A DNA stretch of 64,000 bases from Zygnema cylindricum (GCA_037447655.1 JBBHKE010001339.1:648859-712858), one strand, 5' to 3'. Shown: positions 10,877 through 22,866, counted from the first letter of the stretch. Notes: a model not told the origin generated them from the sequence alone. Numbers and translations: made by a program.

Positions 10877-12543
10877 ATGGCGGACGCGATATTCGCCGAA
10901 TCGAAGATCGCGATATTGGTCACCGTACTGTTTCTTTTGGCAGCTTTTGTGGCCACTTTTGTCGGTATGTGACTTCTTTGCTTGTTGATGATTTCGACGC
11001 CTTTCCCTCACCCCTCTCCCTCCCCTCTCCCCTCCCTCTCCCTCTCCTCGCTCTCCTCCCTCTCCTCCCTCTCCTCCCTCTCCCCTCTCTCGTCCTCTTC
11101 CCTCTCTCTCCCTCTCCCATCTCTCTCCCTTTCCCATCTCTCTCCCTCTCCCTTTCCTCCCTTTACTCCCTCTCTCCCTCTCCCCTCTCCTCTCCTCTCC
11201 TCTCTCTCTCTCTCCATCTTCCTTTCCTCTCTCTCTCTCCCTCTTCCTTTCCTTTCCTCTCTCTCCTCCCTTTCTCCCTCTCGCTCACCTTTTTTTGGAT
11301 CTTGACAAGAAAGTCACAAAAGCTGAGACTGAAGTTTTTTCCTTATTAGTGTTGATAATTGTTTTTTTCTTGTTTTATTTCCTTATTTAAATTGCAAAAA
11401 GACTAAGGGAGAGACCGAGTGAGAGGGAGAGGAAGAGAGAATTATTTTATTTTATTTTATTAGTTACTTATTTTTATGGCCATTTTCAGTGAGTCGTGGC
11501 GGTTCCTCAAAAGAAGACAAAATTGCAATTATTGGAATTTGCGGAGCGGGAAAAACAAGTCTGTTTTATAAGGTCAGAAAAAGACAAAAATAAACCAAAA
11601 ATTGTACCGATAAATCTTGATAACAATAAATTAAGGGAACCGAAAAAATAAATAAAAAACAAATTGACCATAAGAACTGGAATAACCAATTCAAAAACGT
11701 GAAAATCAAACGTCAAATCCGTATAATCATTCAAGTACGCTACCCGTACTGTTAAACCGTTTAAACTGCGAGAATCTGGAAAAGACTGAAAATAATTTTA
11801 AAAGCATTTAGGAAAACTTTTGGCTGAAACTTAATGAACCGATAAAACCCTAAAAACCTTCTGAAAAAAACCATAAAAACCTTTTAAAACCTCTTAAAAA
11901 CCCTAAAAAACCTTGAAAACCATCTAGAAACTGTAGAAGCATCTATAAACCTCCGAGAACCCCGAAAAATATATAAATTTGTTTTTGTTGTCAGTTAAAG
12001 ATCATCGCACTTTCAAAAAGAATACCGCGAATTTGTAACCCCAAAAAACCCTCAAAAACCCTTTTGGCCTCATAGTTGGGTTTTACGGGTGTAAAAGGTA
12101 GACAAAAAACTCGTAAAGGACATAGTTATAATAATTATAGTTATTCTAGTAATAATAGTAGTAATAATAATAATAATAATAAAAACAAAGTAACACCAAA
12201 TTGGGGCAGAATAAAGGATAAATTGGGGCCAAATGTGAACGGGGAGGGGGAATGAAGGTAAGACCTAAAGCAAGGGAGCTTAATGGGTTCTAAAATTAAA
12301 TAAGGTTTGTTTAGAGGGTTTTAAATGAATTTGTATTGAACCTAAGGGGTTAAATTAGGGTTTAATTTCAAGAGTTAGGTTGTGAATGTTTAAAAGGTTT
12401 GATTCGGAGTCAGGCAGTGTTTAAACAGGATGTTATGGGGTTTAAACGGGGTATAGCTGCGAGATGGAACCACCCATGGGGGCACTGTAACTTCCATGGA
12501 ACCGAACGATGGGCGATTCCCTCTTTTCTCAGAACTGGCAAAG
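10877..12543 (+). CDS. SRPRB: Signal recognition particle receptor beta subunit, exons 1-3 only (partial)
   Basis: Three exons join in frame: 10877-10964 (after ATGG), 11490-11572 and 12457-12543, with GT-AG borders, encoding 86 residues. Exon 1 gives a short N-terminus and one membrane helix (IAILVTVLFLLAAFVATFV). Exon 2 gives the Walker A loop in IAIIGICGAGKTSLFYK. Exon 3 reads LRDGTTHGGTVTSMEPNDG, the plant SR-beta signature after the P-loop (plants typically have LFYQLRDG...TVTSMEPNEG). The protein anchors the SRP receptor in the ER membrane and binds GTP. The VDVPGH motif and the rest of the GTPase fold were not found before the inverted PAN pseudogene at 14.1 kb. So the gene is either truncated by rearrangement or continues past a very long intron. 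An in-frame ATG at 10826 is an alternative start. Confidence 0.8.
10985..11290. repeat. C/T-rich low-complexity tract in SRPRB intron 1
   Basis: Near-continuous CTCTCC/CCCTCT on the plus strand. Open frames on both strands here are artefacts of composition (Ser/Leu/Pro or Arg/Glu/Gly only). Confidence 0.9.
11826..12070. repeat. Degenerate AAAACCCT-type repeats in SRPRB intron 2
   Basis: Repeated AAACCCTAAAAACC and AAAACCTTTTAAAACC units, loosely resembling the plant telomere repeat/telobox (AAACCCTA). A cleaner run (AAAACCCTAAAACCCTAAAA) occurs near 12845. Confidence 0.6.
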
Positions 12544-12548
12544 GTGCT

Positions 12549-12780
12549 TTCTCTCTCTCTCTCTCTCTCTCACTCTCTCTCTCTCTCTCACTCTCTCTCT
12601 CTCTCCCTCTCTCTCTCTTTCTCACTCTCTCACTCATTCTCTCTTTCTCCCTTTCTCCCGCTTTTTCTATTTCTCTCTCATTTTCTCCCTCTTTCTTTTC
12701 CCCTCTCTCTCTCTGACTATCCCTCCCTCTCTCTCTCTCTCTCCTCTCTTTCGCTCTCTCCCTCCCCACTTGTCCTCTCC
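12549..12780. repeat. CT microsatellite in SRPRB intron 3
   Basis: The plus strand is (CT)n with sporadic CA and CC, starting just after the exon 3 donor at 12544. Long open frames on both strands are compositional artefacts. Confidence 0.9.
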
Positions 12781-14120
12781 TTCTTCCAAGATGACAAGAA
12801 GACCCATGACTTGCCAAGTGACAGGCTGGAAATTCAGAGGAAATAAAACCCTAAAACCCTAAAAAGCCTTAGAAAACTCAGCTCTTTTCACAAAATCATA
12901 CATCTGCGAAAATTAGGGCTTGGTGGAAACATTGTAGCACCGGCAACGAGTAACTGCAGAAATCGAATAAAACTTAGCAAACACTTAACGTGATCTTCCA
13001 AACACTTAACGTGATCTTCCAGGGATACTAAAACAACAGAGATTAAGTAGGAAATAACTAGGAATTAGGAATGATATCTTCTTATTAAGCTGGAAAATGG
13101 TCGAATTCCAGTCATAAACTGGTCATGTCACAAAAACAATGAATGTAATATGTGTCTCCGTTGTCTGACAACATTTTTCGGAAATTGCTGCCTGAATTAA
13201 TATTTAAAATCCGCATTTTTCTATTCAAGACTGCTAAGGTGCTCTTGCGACCTCTACAACTGAAAAAGATAACACACAAATATATCTCTACCCTATTTGT
13301 TACTGTTTGCTTGACACATGACACTTGTTATTGACTTGGTCACTAAGCTATCTAATCGGCGATTCAGATGAACTGTGACGTCACATAGTACTTCATTGTA
13401 ATGCTTGGCTTTTGAATTTAATTCGACAATTCAGATTTGACTAATTTAGTGTGTATTTTCTGAGGATTACACTATCTCGGCAAAAACACACTGCAAAATA
13501 ATGCTGGAGCAAATGTAAGTCACGAAATTAGTACATCCAGATAGCATGAATTAAGCAACCTCAACGAGAAATCACCAACTCCGCTAATTTGTCTAACAGG
13601 TAAGGAATGTGACAACTCAAACAAGCGAAGACGTAAGAATCGTATATCTCTAAGCTCAATCAATCAATATGTCCTTCATTTTAAAATGTTTCACGGGATT
13701 TACACTTGCCGTGCAAAATTCCACAGGCAGCTCAAGAAGCTCCATCTCGGCAGACATAGCCACAATGTGTGATAAACAGGTATATACATAAAAACTGAAA
13801 TTTTCCTTAAGCAAAAGCTGTCACAGAATATTGCTTCTTGGTTTGGATTTTTCCTAATATTCCCTTGCTACGTTTTGGCTAACAAATATGCTACCTAAAA
13901 ACTTCAAAAATGTTATATCATCAAAATTGCTAGCTGACGAAAAAATTATGTATATACACACTACCAGTTGACCATGAATGAATGCACATTGTCAGCAGGT
14001 TATACCTGAGCCTACACTAAAATAACCTTAAACTATACATTGCTGTTTTCTTAACCTGCTGAAGCTCTCGCGTACACTACCTTCAAGCCATGGAAAGTAT
14101 AATTGTGCAACATTGACAGT

Positions 14121-14365
14121 CTAGCATCTGACATAGAGACTTACTTCGTCGGAGACGTCGGGTGTGTACTCGGTGAGTACGCTGACGAAGTGACACTTGG
14201 CAGCACTTTCGCGTCCTCCCAGGTGGAGGCAATGCAGCGGTCCGACTTGGCCGTACATGACTCCGCGCATCCCGCCGCGTCGGCCCCAAAAGAACGCCTC
14301 CCACACGCCCACCGAGAGGGTGTTCTCATGGACCTCATATCCCAACAATACGGCGCCGCAGCCAG
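14121..14365 (-). pseudogene. Inverted broken copy of PAN-repeat gene exon 3
   Basis: Read on the minus strand, this matches exon 3 of the 7172-8551 gene, from the acceptor (TATTGCAG before CTGGCTGCGGCGCC) to the stop after DLYVRC-like SLYVRC. It has an extra base in the FFAAD region (TTCTTTTGGGGCC) and a short deletion after AKVLP that removes the SDDA codons, so no continuous repeat can be made. Homology extends into the 3' flank (to about 13.7 kb) and the preceding intron (to about 14405). Exons 1 and 2 are absent. The copy is cut off next to the left LTR of Copia-1. Confidence 0.85.
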
Positions 14366-14441
14366 CTGCAATATCGAATCAAATTGCCACCGTTAACTTT
14401 TAGGAAACCAAACACCATTGACTTCAAATTCGAGAAATAAT

Positions 14442-14816
14442 TGTTAAGGGACATTTAGTGTCAAGTTATTTTTGTCTTGTCCGTACTTTTTCTTACGTCC
14501 GTCAAGTCTTGTTGACCGTCTTATGTGGACGTCTCACTTTTGGTCCTGTCCGTACTTCCATACGTTGGTCCAGTCATTTGTACTTTTTCGTTACATATGT
14601 CGGTCTAGTCTTTTTACGTAGAAGTCCTTTGACCGACGGTCCAGTCTTTTGTCTTACATACATTTGTTAGAATCTAGACTAGGATCCCTTTGTTACAGCG
14701 CACCATAGAGCGCTTAGACTCCACAGTAATTAGCACTGTATATTTTTGTATATAAGTGACTCTTCTCACTTAATGAAATTATCTCAAATACAATTCAATT
14801 CCTCTCTCCAATGCAT
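14442..14816 (+). repeat. Copia-1 5' LTR
   Basis: Starts TGTTAAGGGACATTTAG. A TATA-type core (GTATATAAGTGACTC) near 14750 is followed by AATGAAATT, and both are conserved in the LTRs at 19453 and 25873, consistent with the LTR promoter and polyadenylation region. No standard tRNA-Met primer-binding site follows it. Confidence 0.88.
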
Positions 14817-14841
14817 TGATCTTTCTCTTGTGTATGATTTC

Positions 14842-15491
14842 ATGGCTTCCGCCAATCCACCTCCAATAGGTTATGGTCCTAGCCATGCCACTTCTAATAG
14901 TATCCAGAAGTTTGATGGCCAAAACTTCTATGATGGGTCATTTTCAGCCATGCTTTTTTCAAACACGAGGAGATTCTGGACCATTTTATAGGAATTTCAA
15001 AACCTCCTATCCTTTCCTCTACTGATACACCAGCAGAAAAAGCTACAAAAGAGTTGGCAATAGCTACATGGAAAAAAAAGGATGAGGATGCGCACGCTCG
15101 CCTAGTTATGTCACTTACTACAGAGCGCACTCGTCTTATTCGCGGCGCCTCCTCTTCCGCCGAGGCTTGGAGTCGTCTTTAAGCAGCTTACATTCAAACC
15201 GGATGGGCCGCACGCCGAATTCAAAAACGAGCGTTTTTTAACTCCGTGAAAAAGCCGTCGGAATCTATGCATGATTGGATTAGCACAGTCGAATTGTCAG
15301 CTGGAAAATACACCATGATCGGCTTGCATCTTTCCGACGAGGACCTCTCTTCAACCCTTTTGGGAGGACTCCCTGAAACCTTTTCCTCTTTCATTTCCTC
15401 GTTTGACAATCTAGACCAATCCATTCCCTTTCACTCACTTTGTACCAAACTCTTGCATGAAGAGACAAAACTTCTCTCTTTTTCTGCTTAA
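14842..15491 (+). pseudogene. Copia-1 gag remnant
   Basis: Starts at ATG 14842 (MASANPPP...), with a frameshift near 14940 and others before 15246. The last part (MHDWISTVELSAGKY ... LLGGLPETFSSF) matches the gag region of plant Copia elements (UBN2-type). A damaged zinc knuckle, CAYCKTKGHSVED with the last cysteine replaced by I, follows at about 15555. Confidence 0.75.
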
Positions 15492-16012
15492 AATCTCTCT
15501 CATGCAAATGCCTTTATCGCTAAAAACTAAAAGACTAACTCTGGGGGGGTGCAGCGTTTGTTTTGTGCCTACTGCAAAACAAAAGGACATTCCGTTGAAG
15601 ACATTCGAAAATTGGCAAGGCGGAAGGCAGCTGAGGCTTCCAATCCCCCTAAAACTGGAGGGAATGCCAACGTTGCCCATGCTAACCCACCAGTTCTTCC
15701 CACCCCCCCACTCCCTCCACACCTTGCTTTCCCTCCAAATTTTCCCTATCCTCACCATTATTCCCCTTCTCCATCCCTTCCACAATCTTCTAACGCGGCA
15801 GCGCACTATGCCTCTTCAAACTTCGTTAACCTCCCCTGGTCGACCGCTTTCTCCCCACATTTTCCCTCTAATTATCCCACTCTAGTAGTTTCCCCTTTTG
15901 CCCTCCCTCCCTCACCAGAATTTGGATATGGCAATGTTGCCCATCATATCCCAAATTCTGTCACTCTAGATACTCAATTTCCACAAGGGTACGATTTTCT
16001 TTCTCAAACCCT

Positions 16013-17240
16013 GACGATTGGCTAATAGATAGTGGTGCTAGTCACCACCTTTCACCACGATCTGATTGGTTCACTCACCTTTCTCCTCTATCATCTCCTA
16101 TGGAGATTCGTTTAGGAGACGACCGAATTCTCTTGGCTACCCATTCTGGCGACCTCAACGTCCCTAATGTGTCTATTCACATTCGGAATGTACTATTTGT
16201 TCTTGGTCTAGTTAGGAATTTATTTTCTGTCAAAGTCGCCACTTCTGATGGCTTAAAGGCTGAATTTAATAATGATAGAGTAAAGTTTTTTGATAGAAAA
16301 GACAACAGTACTGTAGGTTTTGGCGTAGCACGAGATTCTATGTACGTCCTACAATCCTATAGTACGCCAATTTTTTTTGCTTTAAGTGCTAGCGTCGAAA
16401 GTTTTCCACTTTGGCATTTACGATATGGTCATTTAAATAGCGAAAGTTGGAGTACTTTGCCAAATCTTGTAACTGGACTAAATTCATTCTCTAACAAATC
16501 TTTGGATTTTTGTCACGGTTGGGTGCAAGGAAAAATGCCGCGTCACTCATTTCCCACTAGCACTACCGTCATCACTGAACCTCCTGCACTTGTACAAACT
16601 GACGTGTGTGGTCCCATGCGCACTCGTAGCTACAGTGGATCCCTGTTTTTTGTCACTTTCATTGACCACGCCACTCGCTTTTCACACGTGTATCCAATTT
16701 GTCATAAATCTGACACTTTTGCCCGATTTGAGGAATTTAAGGCGTTGGCAGAAATTTTTCACAACAAACAAATCAAGGTCTTGCGCAGTGACAACGGTGG
16801 CGAATTTTTGTCCAACCAGTTTTCTTAATTTCTCACGCAACATGGAATCTCACGTCATTTAACGGCGCCTCGGACGCCACAACAAAACGGCATTGCAGAA
16901 AGGTACAATCGAACATTACATGACATGTCACGCTCTATGTTGTACTTTGCAAAGCCTTATGAATTTTGGGCAGAGGCTGTCGTTTGCGCAAATTACTTAC
17001 GCAATCTTTGTCCCACCAACGCTTTACCAAAATCTACTCCAATGGAAGCATGGTCCTCTGTCAAACCAGATATACGCCACCTTAAAATCTTTGGTTGTGA
17101 AGCATGGTATAAAGACCTCCAATCAGACGACAATTTGGGCGCTCGCGCATTTGGTGGCATTTTCGTTAGGTACGCTCCAAATTCCAAAGCGTACCGCATC
17201 TAGAGTCCTTCTCAGCATCGCGTCATCATCACCAGAGAAG
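16013..17240 (+). pseudogene. Copia-1 protease and integrase remnant
   Basis: The protease active site is DSGASHH at 16028-16048. The pre-integrase segment (PLWHLRYGHLN) and integrase core follow: first aspartate in TDVCGP, second in SDNGGEF, glutamate in NGIAERYNRTLH. A TAA at 16826-16828 replaces a codon in the conserved NQFSxF segment (probably CAA), and a frameshift precedes the final catalytic part at 16850-17205, which has another stop after KAYRI. Confidence 0.82.
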
Positions 17241-17874
17241 TAATTTTCAACGAAACGCCACTTCTCCAAACCTTGTCTCGTATGCCCTTCCCTTCCCCTC
17301 TTACCCCATTATCCGCCTTTCCTTCCCTCACCCTCTATGACCCTCTTCCCCCAAACCTTCCCCTTGAATCTCTTTAACCATCTAAATTCACCTACCTTAC
17401 ACCTTCCCACCCCTCTCCTCTTACTCCTCCCATTTTTTCCTTCTCATCATCTTCAAGTCCCCCTCCTTCTCCATCTTCTCCTACTCCCCTTGTTTTCCCA
17501 GCTGCTCCCATCACTCCTACCAGCCACTGAGCTGCCTTTCCTCTTCATCCTGTCAAAAATTTTGAAGATTATTCCTCCTCTCCCCCTCTTTCCCAAGATG
17601 ATCCTCTTTTTGACAATCTTTCTCCCACAATTTTTTCCCACTCACCTCTCCTAGGTCTTTTACTCCTCTTGAGCCTTCACTTCCCGATCCTGAGCCTTCC
17701 CATCTTCCTGACCCCTCTCTTTTACCTCGCCGAAACCCCGCACGCTCTAGAATTCCCCCCTCTCGGCTTATTACTTCCATAGGCCATGCCTCTCTAGCTT
17801 ACACTTACTTTTGTGGGGCCTCTGCCTCTCTTATTTCAGCCCCTCTCTCTCTCAAAGCTACCCTTAAACGTCCT

Positions 17875-19401
17875 GATGCCTCCTTTTGGAAAATTGCCGC
17901 TGATGCTGAATTCAATGCCTTACTTTCCAACAACACATGGAATCTTGCTCCCCTTCCCCCTGGAAGAAAGGCAATCGGTTCTAAATGGGTCTTCCGCGTA
18001 AAACAAAAAGCGGATGGATCCGTGGACAAATACAAAGCTCGCTTGGTGGCGAAAGGCTTTCCCCAAATCGAAGGCATAGATTTCACTGAAAAACTTTGTT
18101 TCGTTGCCCGGTTAACATCTATCCGCCCTTTACTTGCTTTAGCTACTGAACATGATTTCCATGTTCATCAGATGGATGTTAAGAATGCCTTCTTAAATGG
18201 GATCTTGTCTGAGGACAATTACATGCATAAACCTGAAGGCTATATTTCCCCTGGATCTAAACATCTAGTTTGCCATCTCATTAAAACAATTTAGTGATTA
18301 TAACAATCCCCCGTGTATAGAACCATACCATAGTTGCCATTATATAGAAAGAAGGATTTACCCGAATTGACGCCGATTTAAGCATTTACTCTCGTGGCTC
18401 TGACACCTCATTCATCATTGTTGCCATCTTTGTTGAAGATCTCTTTCTTGTTGATCCTTCCCTCTTTGAAATCTCCACTGTCAAAACTCTACTTCAGACC
18501 CATTTTGACATGGCCGATCTAGGTGAGCTCACTTATTATTTGGACATTCAAGTTTCTTGTAATCGCTTGACTCGCACCCTCTCTCTCTCTCTCGGAGACC
18601 TTTATCTTTGATCTTTTGGAACGCTTTGGCATGGCAGAGTGCTCCTCCCTTTCCACTCCTTTAGATGCCAATGCCCCTCTCCTTCCTTCCGCTGACTTTC
18701 TTCTCTCCCCCTCCCTCCATGTCACTTACCGCTCGATGGTCGGGGCCCTTATGTACGCCATGCAGGCTACCCGCCCTGACATTGCCACAACTGTCACTAA
18801 ACTCAGTTAATTCCTTCAACGTCCTTCTCTTGATCATCTTGCCGCAGCCAAATGTGTCTTTCGTTTTTTACAGGGCACTAAAACTCTTTGTCTCACATAT
18901 TCTTCCTCTGACTCTAGTGCTCTTACGGGTTATGTTGATTCAGATTGGGCACAAGATGAGCTTTCCCGCCGTTCCACCACAGGCTCGTGCTTCTTTTTGG
19001 GCAATGGTCTTATCTCTTGGTCATCTAGAAAGCAACCTACCACGGCATGCTCTAGCACTGAGGCGGAATATATGGCCGCTTGTCACGCCGCCAAGAAAGC
19101 TGTTTGGCTTCGGATCCTGCTTTCCAATCTTGGGTTTCCCCCTTCAGCCCCAACTCCTATTTTTTCCGATTCCCAAGGAGCCCTTGCTTTGATCCGCAAT
19201 CATGTTCACCACAAGCGAACGAAGCACATCGACATTCAATATCACTACTCTCGGGAGCGGGTCGAACATGGCACTCTCCAGTTTCTTTATGTCAAATCCG
19301 CCGACCAAGTGGTCGATTATCTCACCAAGGCTTTTCATCGCCCTCACTTTGAGCACCACCGCCACTCCTCTGGCCTTCGTCTTCCTTTTCCTCTTGGCTA
19401 A
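17875..19401 (+). pseudogene. Copia-1 reverse transcriptase and RNase H remnant
   Basis: Conserved blocks are IGSKWVFRVKQKADG, YKARLVAKGFPQ, HQMDVKNAFLNG, and RNase H (SSTEAEYMAACHAAKKA, FSDSQGALALI, HHKRTKHIDIQYH). The YGLKQAPR block is missing, replaced by unrelated sequence at about 18295-18370. The catalytic YVDD reads FVED, a change of an essential aspartate. In-frame stops include TAA at 18807-18809 (expected Gln). Confidence 0.85.
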
Positions 19402-19452
19402 ATTTCCTTTGTTTTCATCTCAATCTACTTTCTAGTTTTCGCTTGAGGGGGG

Positions 19453-19846
19453 TGTTAAGGGACATTTAGCGTTAGGTTATTTTTGTCTTGTCCATACTTT
19501 TTCTTACGTCCGTCAAGTCTTGTTGACCGTCTTATCCGGACGTCTCACTTTTTGTCCTGTCCTTACTTCCATACGTCGGTCTAGTCATTTGTACTTTTTC
19601 GTTAAATATGTCGGTCTAGTCTTTTTACGTAGAAGTCCTTTGACCGTCGGTCCAGTCTTTTGGGGGACGGTCCAGTCTTTTGTCTTACATACATTTGTTA
19701 GAATCTAGATTAGGATCCCTTTGTTACAGTGCACCATAGAGCGCGTAGACTCCATAGTAATTAGCATTGTACATTTTGTATATAAGTGACTCTTCTCACT
19801 TAATGAAATTATCTTAAATACAATTCAATTCCTCTCTCCAATGCAT
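19453..19846 (+). repeat. Copia-1 3' LTR
   Basis: Begins TGTTAAGGGACATTTAGCG after a GAGGGGGG polypurine tract. It matches the 5' LTR apart from scattered substitutions and a short duplicated GGTCCAGTCTTTTG unit near 19650-19682. The conserved GTATATAAGTGACTC core is near 19788. Confidence 0.88.
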
Positions 19847-19848
19847 TG

Positions 19849-19977
19849 TGAAATTCTGTGGTCTCCATTGACCCACAGAATGAGCAGCCTATGTAAAGCC
19901 TCTAGGATAATATTTTCCCCTTCTACTTTCCCGCTGAATAAGCGCCGCCCAGGCACACAAATATTCTGACCACTCTC
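19849..19977 (-). repeat. Copia-2 LTR 3'-end fragment
   Basis: The reverse complement matches the last ~128 bp of the Copia-2 LTR at 32214-32342 with about three differences, so it is much closer to that copy than to the LTRs at 34.1 and 50.2 kb. The LTR's TG/CA terminal end lies exactly at the junction with the Copia-1 LTR. Confidence 0.88.
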
Positions 19978-22039
19978 CGTCCAACATTTTTAGATAAAAG
20001 CAAATGATTTTAAAATAATAATAAAAATGTAAAAAATTAGTTAGTGTGTAAGGCAAATAAGAAAACATTGGGCATATAGGTCCAGTTCAAATGAATATGA
20101 TGGGTTTGAGAAATTTTATAGAAAAGATGTTTTTTACTTTGGGTTAATCTAATCTAGCAAATTTTAATCGCAAATATGGTTTTTACTTTGGGTCACATCT
20201 AACAATGATTTATAGTATAGAAGATTTGGCCACATTTATCGTAAAAGTATTGACAAAATGGAAAAGAATGGAGTAATAAAATGTGTAAAACTACCAAAAC
20301 AGGTAGCAAAAATATGTTATGATTATGTTTCGAACAAAAAATCCATTAGTTATCTTTTCATTTAGAAAGCGCGCATATGTCACAACAAGTATTGACGTTG
20401 GCACACACTTATGTAAATGGACCAATCAAAATATCCTCAATTACGATACGAATTACACGGTGATATTTACCTATAATTGCTTCGCATTCAAACATTTATT
20501 TTATATAGGAAAGATTATTTTCTTTCATTTCAAATATTTTAGAAGGAGTGTTCCATTTTTTTTACATGTCTTTTAACATATCATTCGTCATCAATTATTT
20601 GTAATGTTTTTTTTTCTTCAACTAATTTTTCAGTTTCCGGTTGAACTTTTTGGTATGGTTTAGATATTTGAAATAATTGGAAAAAAATAGTTTTGCAAAA
20701 TCTAAAGTTTATTTTATAATCGAAACAAGAAACTAAATTCCACGTTTTGGCCTAAACGAAAACTAATTCGGTGAGTGTGAACTACAAAGACAATATAATA
20801 GTATGTTTTTTGTGAGATGCATTGAATCATCATCATTTTATTTTGGATTACTACATTAATTACGATTAAACCCCAAAAAATTGTAAAATTGTGATAAACA
20901 ATTGTTTTTTCATATTTAACAGTAATCTAATGTTTTGAGCGACAATTTAAAACACCGTAGCGCTAATTGAAATACAAATAATAAATTACAATCTCATAAG
21001 AAAAAAATCATTTGCAATCCAAATGTTATATATTGTATGTGAATATGTGATCCATATATGAATATGTATTTGTTTATTGTAGTCGGATAATCATTACGAA
21101 TGTAGCAAAGTCATCTCGAACGTTATTGTTAACCATTGACAAATGGTATTTAAATTACTAATATATTACATTATGATGAAGGTAAAACAATTGTGGATAT
21201 AATTGAAGTTGTTGTGCAATGAGTATTTTATACTATAAAAAATATGATTATTTTCAATTCAAAAAATTAAATGGTTGAATTACACTTGCTTGATTATCGT
21301 TACTTTCAATAAATATGTGCAATGAAACACATCTTTGTAACTAAATTAAAAAATAACTACAATACCAAGATTATCGTAAATAATAACATTGCCCATTGCC
21401 CTTTGATCTAATGATGTTAAGACCATCGCGATGCTTTGGACGAAACCCCTAAAACAATGTATGTATTATCCGAGGTGGTGGATTATAATCGGTGAAATTT
21501 TATGTCGTATGTACCAATAGTCGAAGGTAGTAAGAAAACTACCGTCAATTAATCGGCTAGTATCTTAAAATTGACCTACCAACGATAGGGTATAAGAAAA
21601 ACAATTAAATACAATGTTAGAACATAGTAGGGATGCGTTAAAAAAAAGGTCACGGGTTATACCATACCTTTTAAGGAACTTTCTAGTTTGGGACTTACAA
21701 CAACATTCAAATATTATGAACCCGACCCTCACGTGCTCCACCTCGCGTACCTTGTATTTGAAACACACCTTGTCCTTTGCCACAAAATTTTGTCAATGGC
21801 TAGCTGCTGCCATCTTTATTGGATATATATAGTCTTCAACGAGGTAACTACCTTTACGTGTACAAGATCAGAAGACCCGCGAGTAACTATATTTTCCTAG
21901 TTCCAAAATAGTTGTAAGTGTATAAGTAAGAGTTTAACAACATCAATGTATCAATATTGAGCAACTTTTGGCCCACGAGTCTACATTTAATGATCGATAA
22001 CATGTGTCGTATGCATTGTGTTTTATAAGAGATTTATAA
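19978..22039. other. AT-rich intergenic stretch
   Basis: No open frame with recognisable domain, no clear repeat termini and no RNA gene seen. Composition is strongly AT-rich with short T and A runs. Confidence 0.6.
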
Positions 22040-22047
22040 GTTATTAC

Positions 22048-22866
22048 TAGTGTTGGGCATCGAGACCATTTGTCGATATTCGATATGTATCAAATTCCAA
22101 GTACCCGATAATCGATATATCGCTTCGATATGTCGAAAAGCTAAATATCGCGATATATCGCCGATATATTGTATCACCAATATATCAAGGCTTTTAAAAA
22201 CAAATAAAAATAAAAATCTTACTACTGTTGCTGCGAGTACTACTGTTGTTGCCAGTGCAAGTGTTGCTGCAGCTTGTAGTTGTAGCTACTTCTACTCCAT
22301 TTTAAGAAAATAACAACAAACTTTCACATTTTGTACATTTCAAAAAATAATTAGTGAAAATAATAATAAAAATTCACATTTTGTACACGTCAAAAAACAA
22401 ACCTTAAAAATAAGAATAAAATTTTACATTATATACACTTCAAAAGATAATGAAAAACAATAATTATAAAAATTCACATTTGGTACACTTAAAAAAATAA
22501 ACCATACATTTTTTTTTTCGGATCATACTTTGACTAAATTAGTGTGATCTTTTCGTACGTGAAGTTCTCTACGTACTAAATAAGTAGTTATATAAATTAT
22601 TGAATTAATACCTTTTTGTCGGTTACATTTTGTTGCGTCTACCTTTTTAGTCACGGAACAAAAATCAGATCGTACGTGGCATATCAGACAATTTGTCTTT
22701 TTCACTAAAATAACATATTATATAAATCATAAAATTTAAAAAATAATACATATCGCGATAAATTACGTTGGTCACGGTACGATATAGTGAAGAGTTTCCT
22801 CAATCGATATTCGATATATTAAATATCCAATTTACGCAATATGAATTTACATGATACCCAACACTA
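22048..22866. mobile_element. hAT-like non-autonomous transposon, copy E
   Basis: Ends are TAGTGTTGGGCATCGA and GATACCCAACACTA. The flanking 8-bp repeats GTTATTAC (22040-22047 and 22867-22874) are perfect. Subterminal ATCGATATATCG repeats and the interior match copy D, with an added trinucleotide-rich stretch (CTGTTG type) near 22215-22280. Confidence 0.9.

Larger units (their letters stand above)
14442..19846 (+). mobile_element. Copia-1, decayed Ty1/copia LTR retrotransposon
   Basis: The two LTRs (14442-14816 and 19453-19846) both begin TGTTAAGGGACATTTAG and end near CTCTCTCCAATGCA. Internal order is gag, protease, integrase, reverse transcriptase, RNase H, the Copia order. Many frameshifts, stops and at least one internal replacement (18295-18370) make it non-functional. 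The flanks do not carry a matching 5-bp duplication (ATAAT left, TTGTG or nearby right), and the right LTR abuts a fragment of another Copia LTR, so the right junction has probably been rearranged. Confidence 0.9.

Noticed and set aside
10969-11349. Long overlapping open frames on both strands in C/T-rich DNA, also at 12399-12862, 35063-35674 and 60309-60630.
   Set aside because: Only low-complexity residues; they are inside introns or simple repeats.
12796-12850. Possible SRPRB exon 4 (DDKKTHDLPSDRLEIQRK).
   Set aside because: The acceptor gives the wrong phase for this reading, no known SR-beta motif is present, and it ends in a stop with no donor.
13727-13781. Possible late exon of SRPRB (reads GSSRSSISADIATMCDKQ between AG and GT).
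   Set aside because: It loosely resembles the SRSAxSxADI segment of SR-beta, but the ~100 residues that must precede it are absent between 12544 and 13727, and the match is too short.
22200-22313. CRISPR-like or coding trinucleotide repeat.
   Set aside because: It is an imperfect CTGTTG/AGTACT microsatellite inside a hAT-like element; there is no repeat-spacer structure anywhere in the window.
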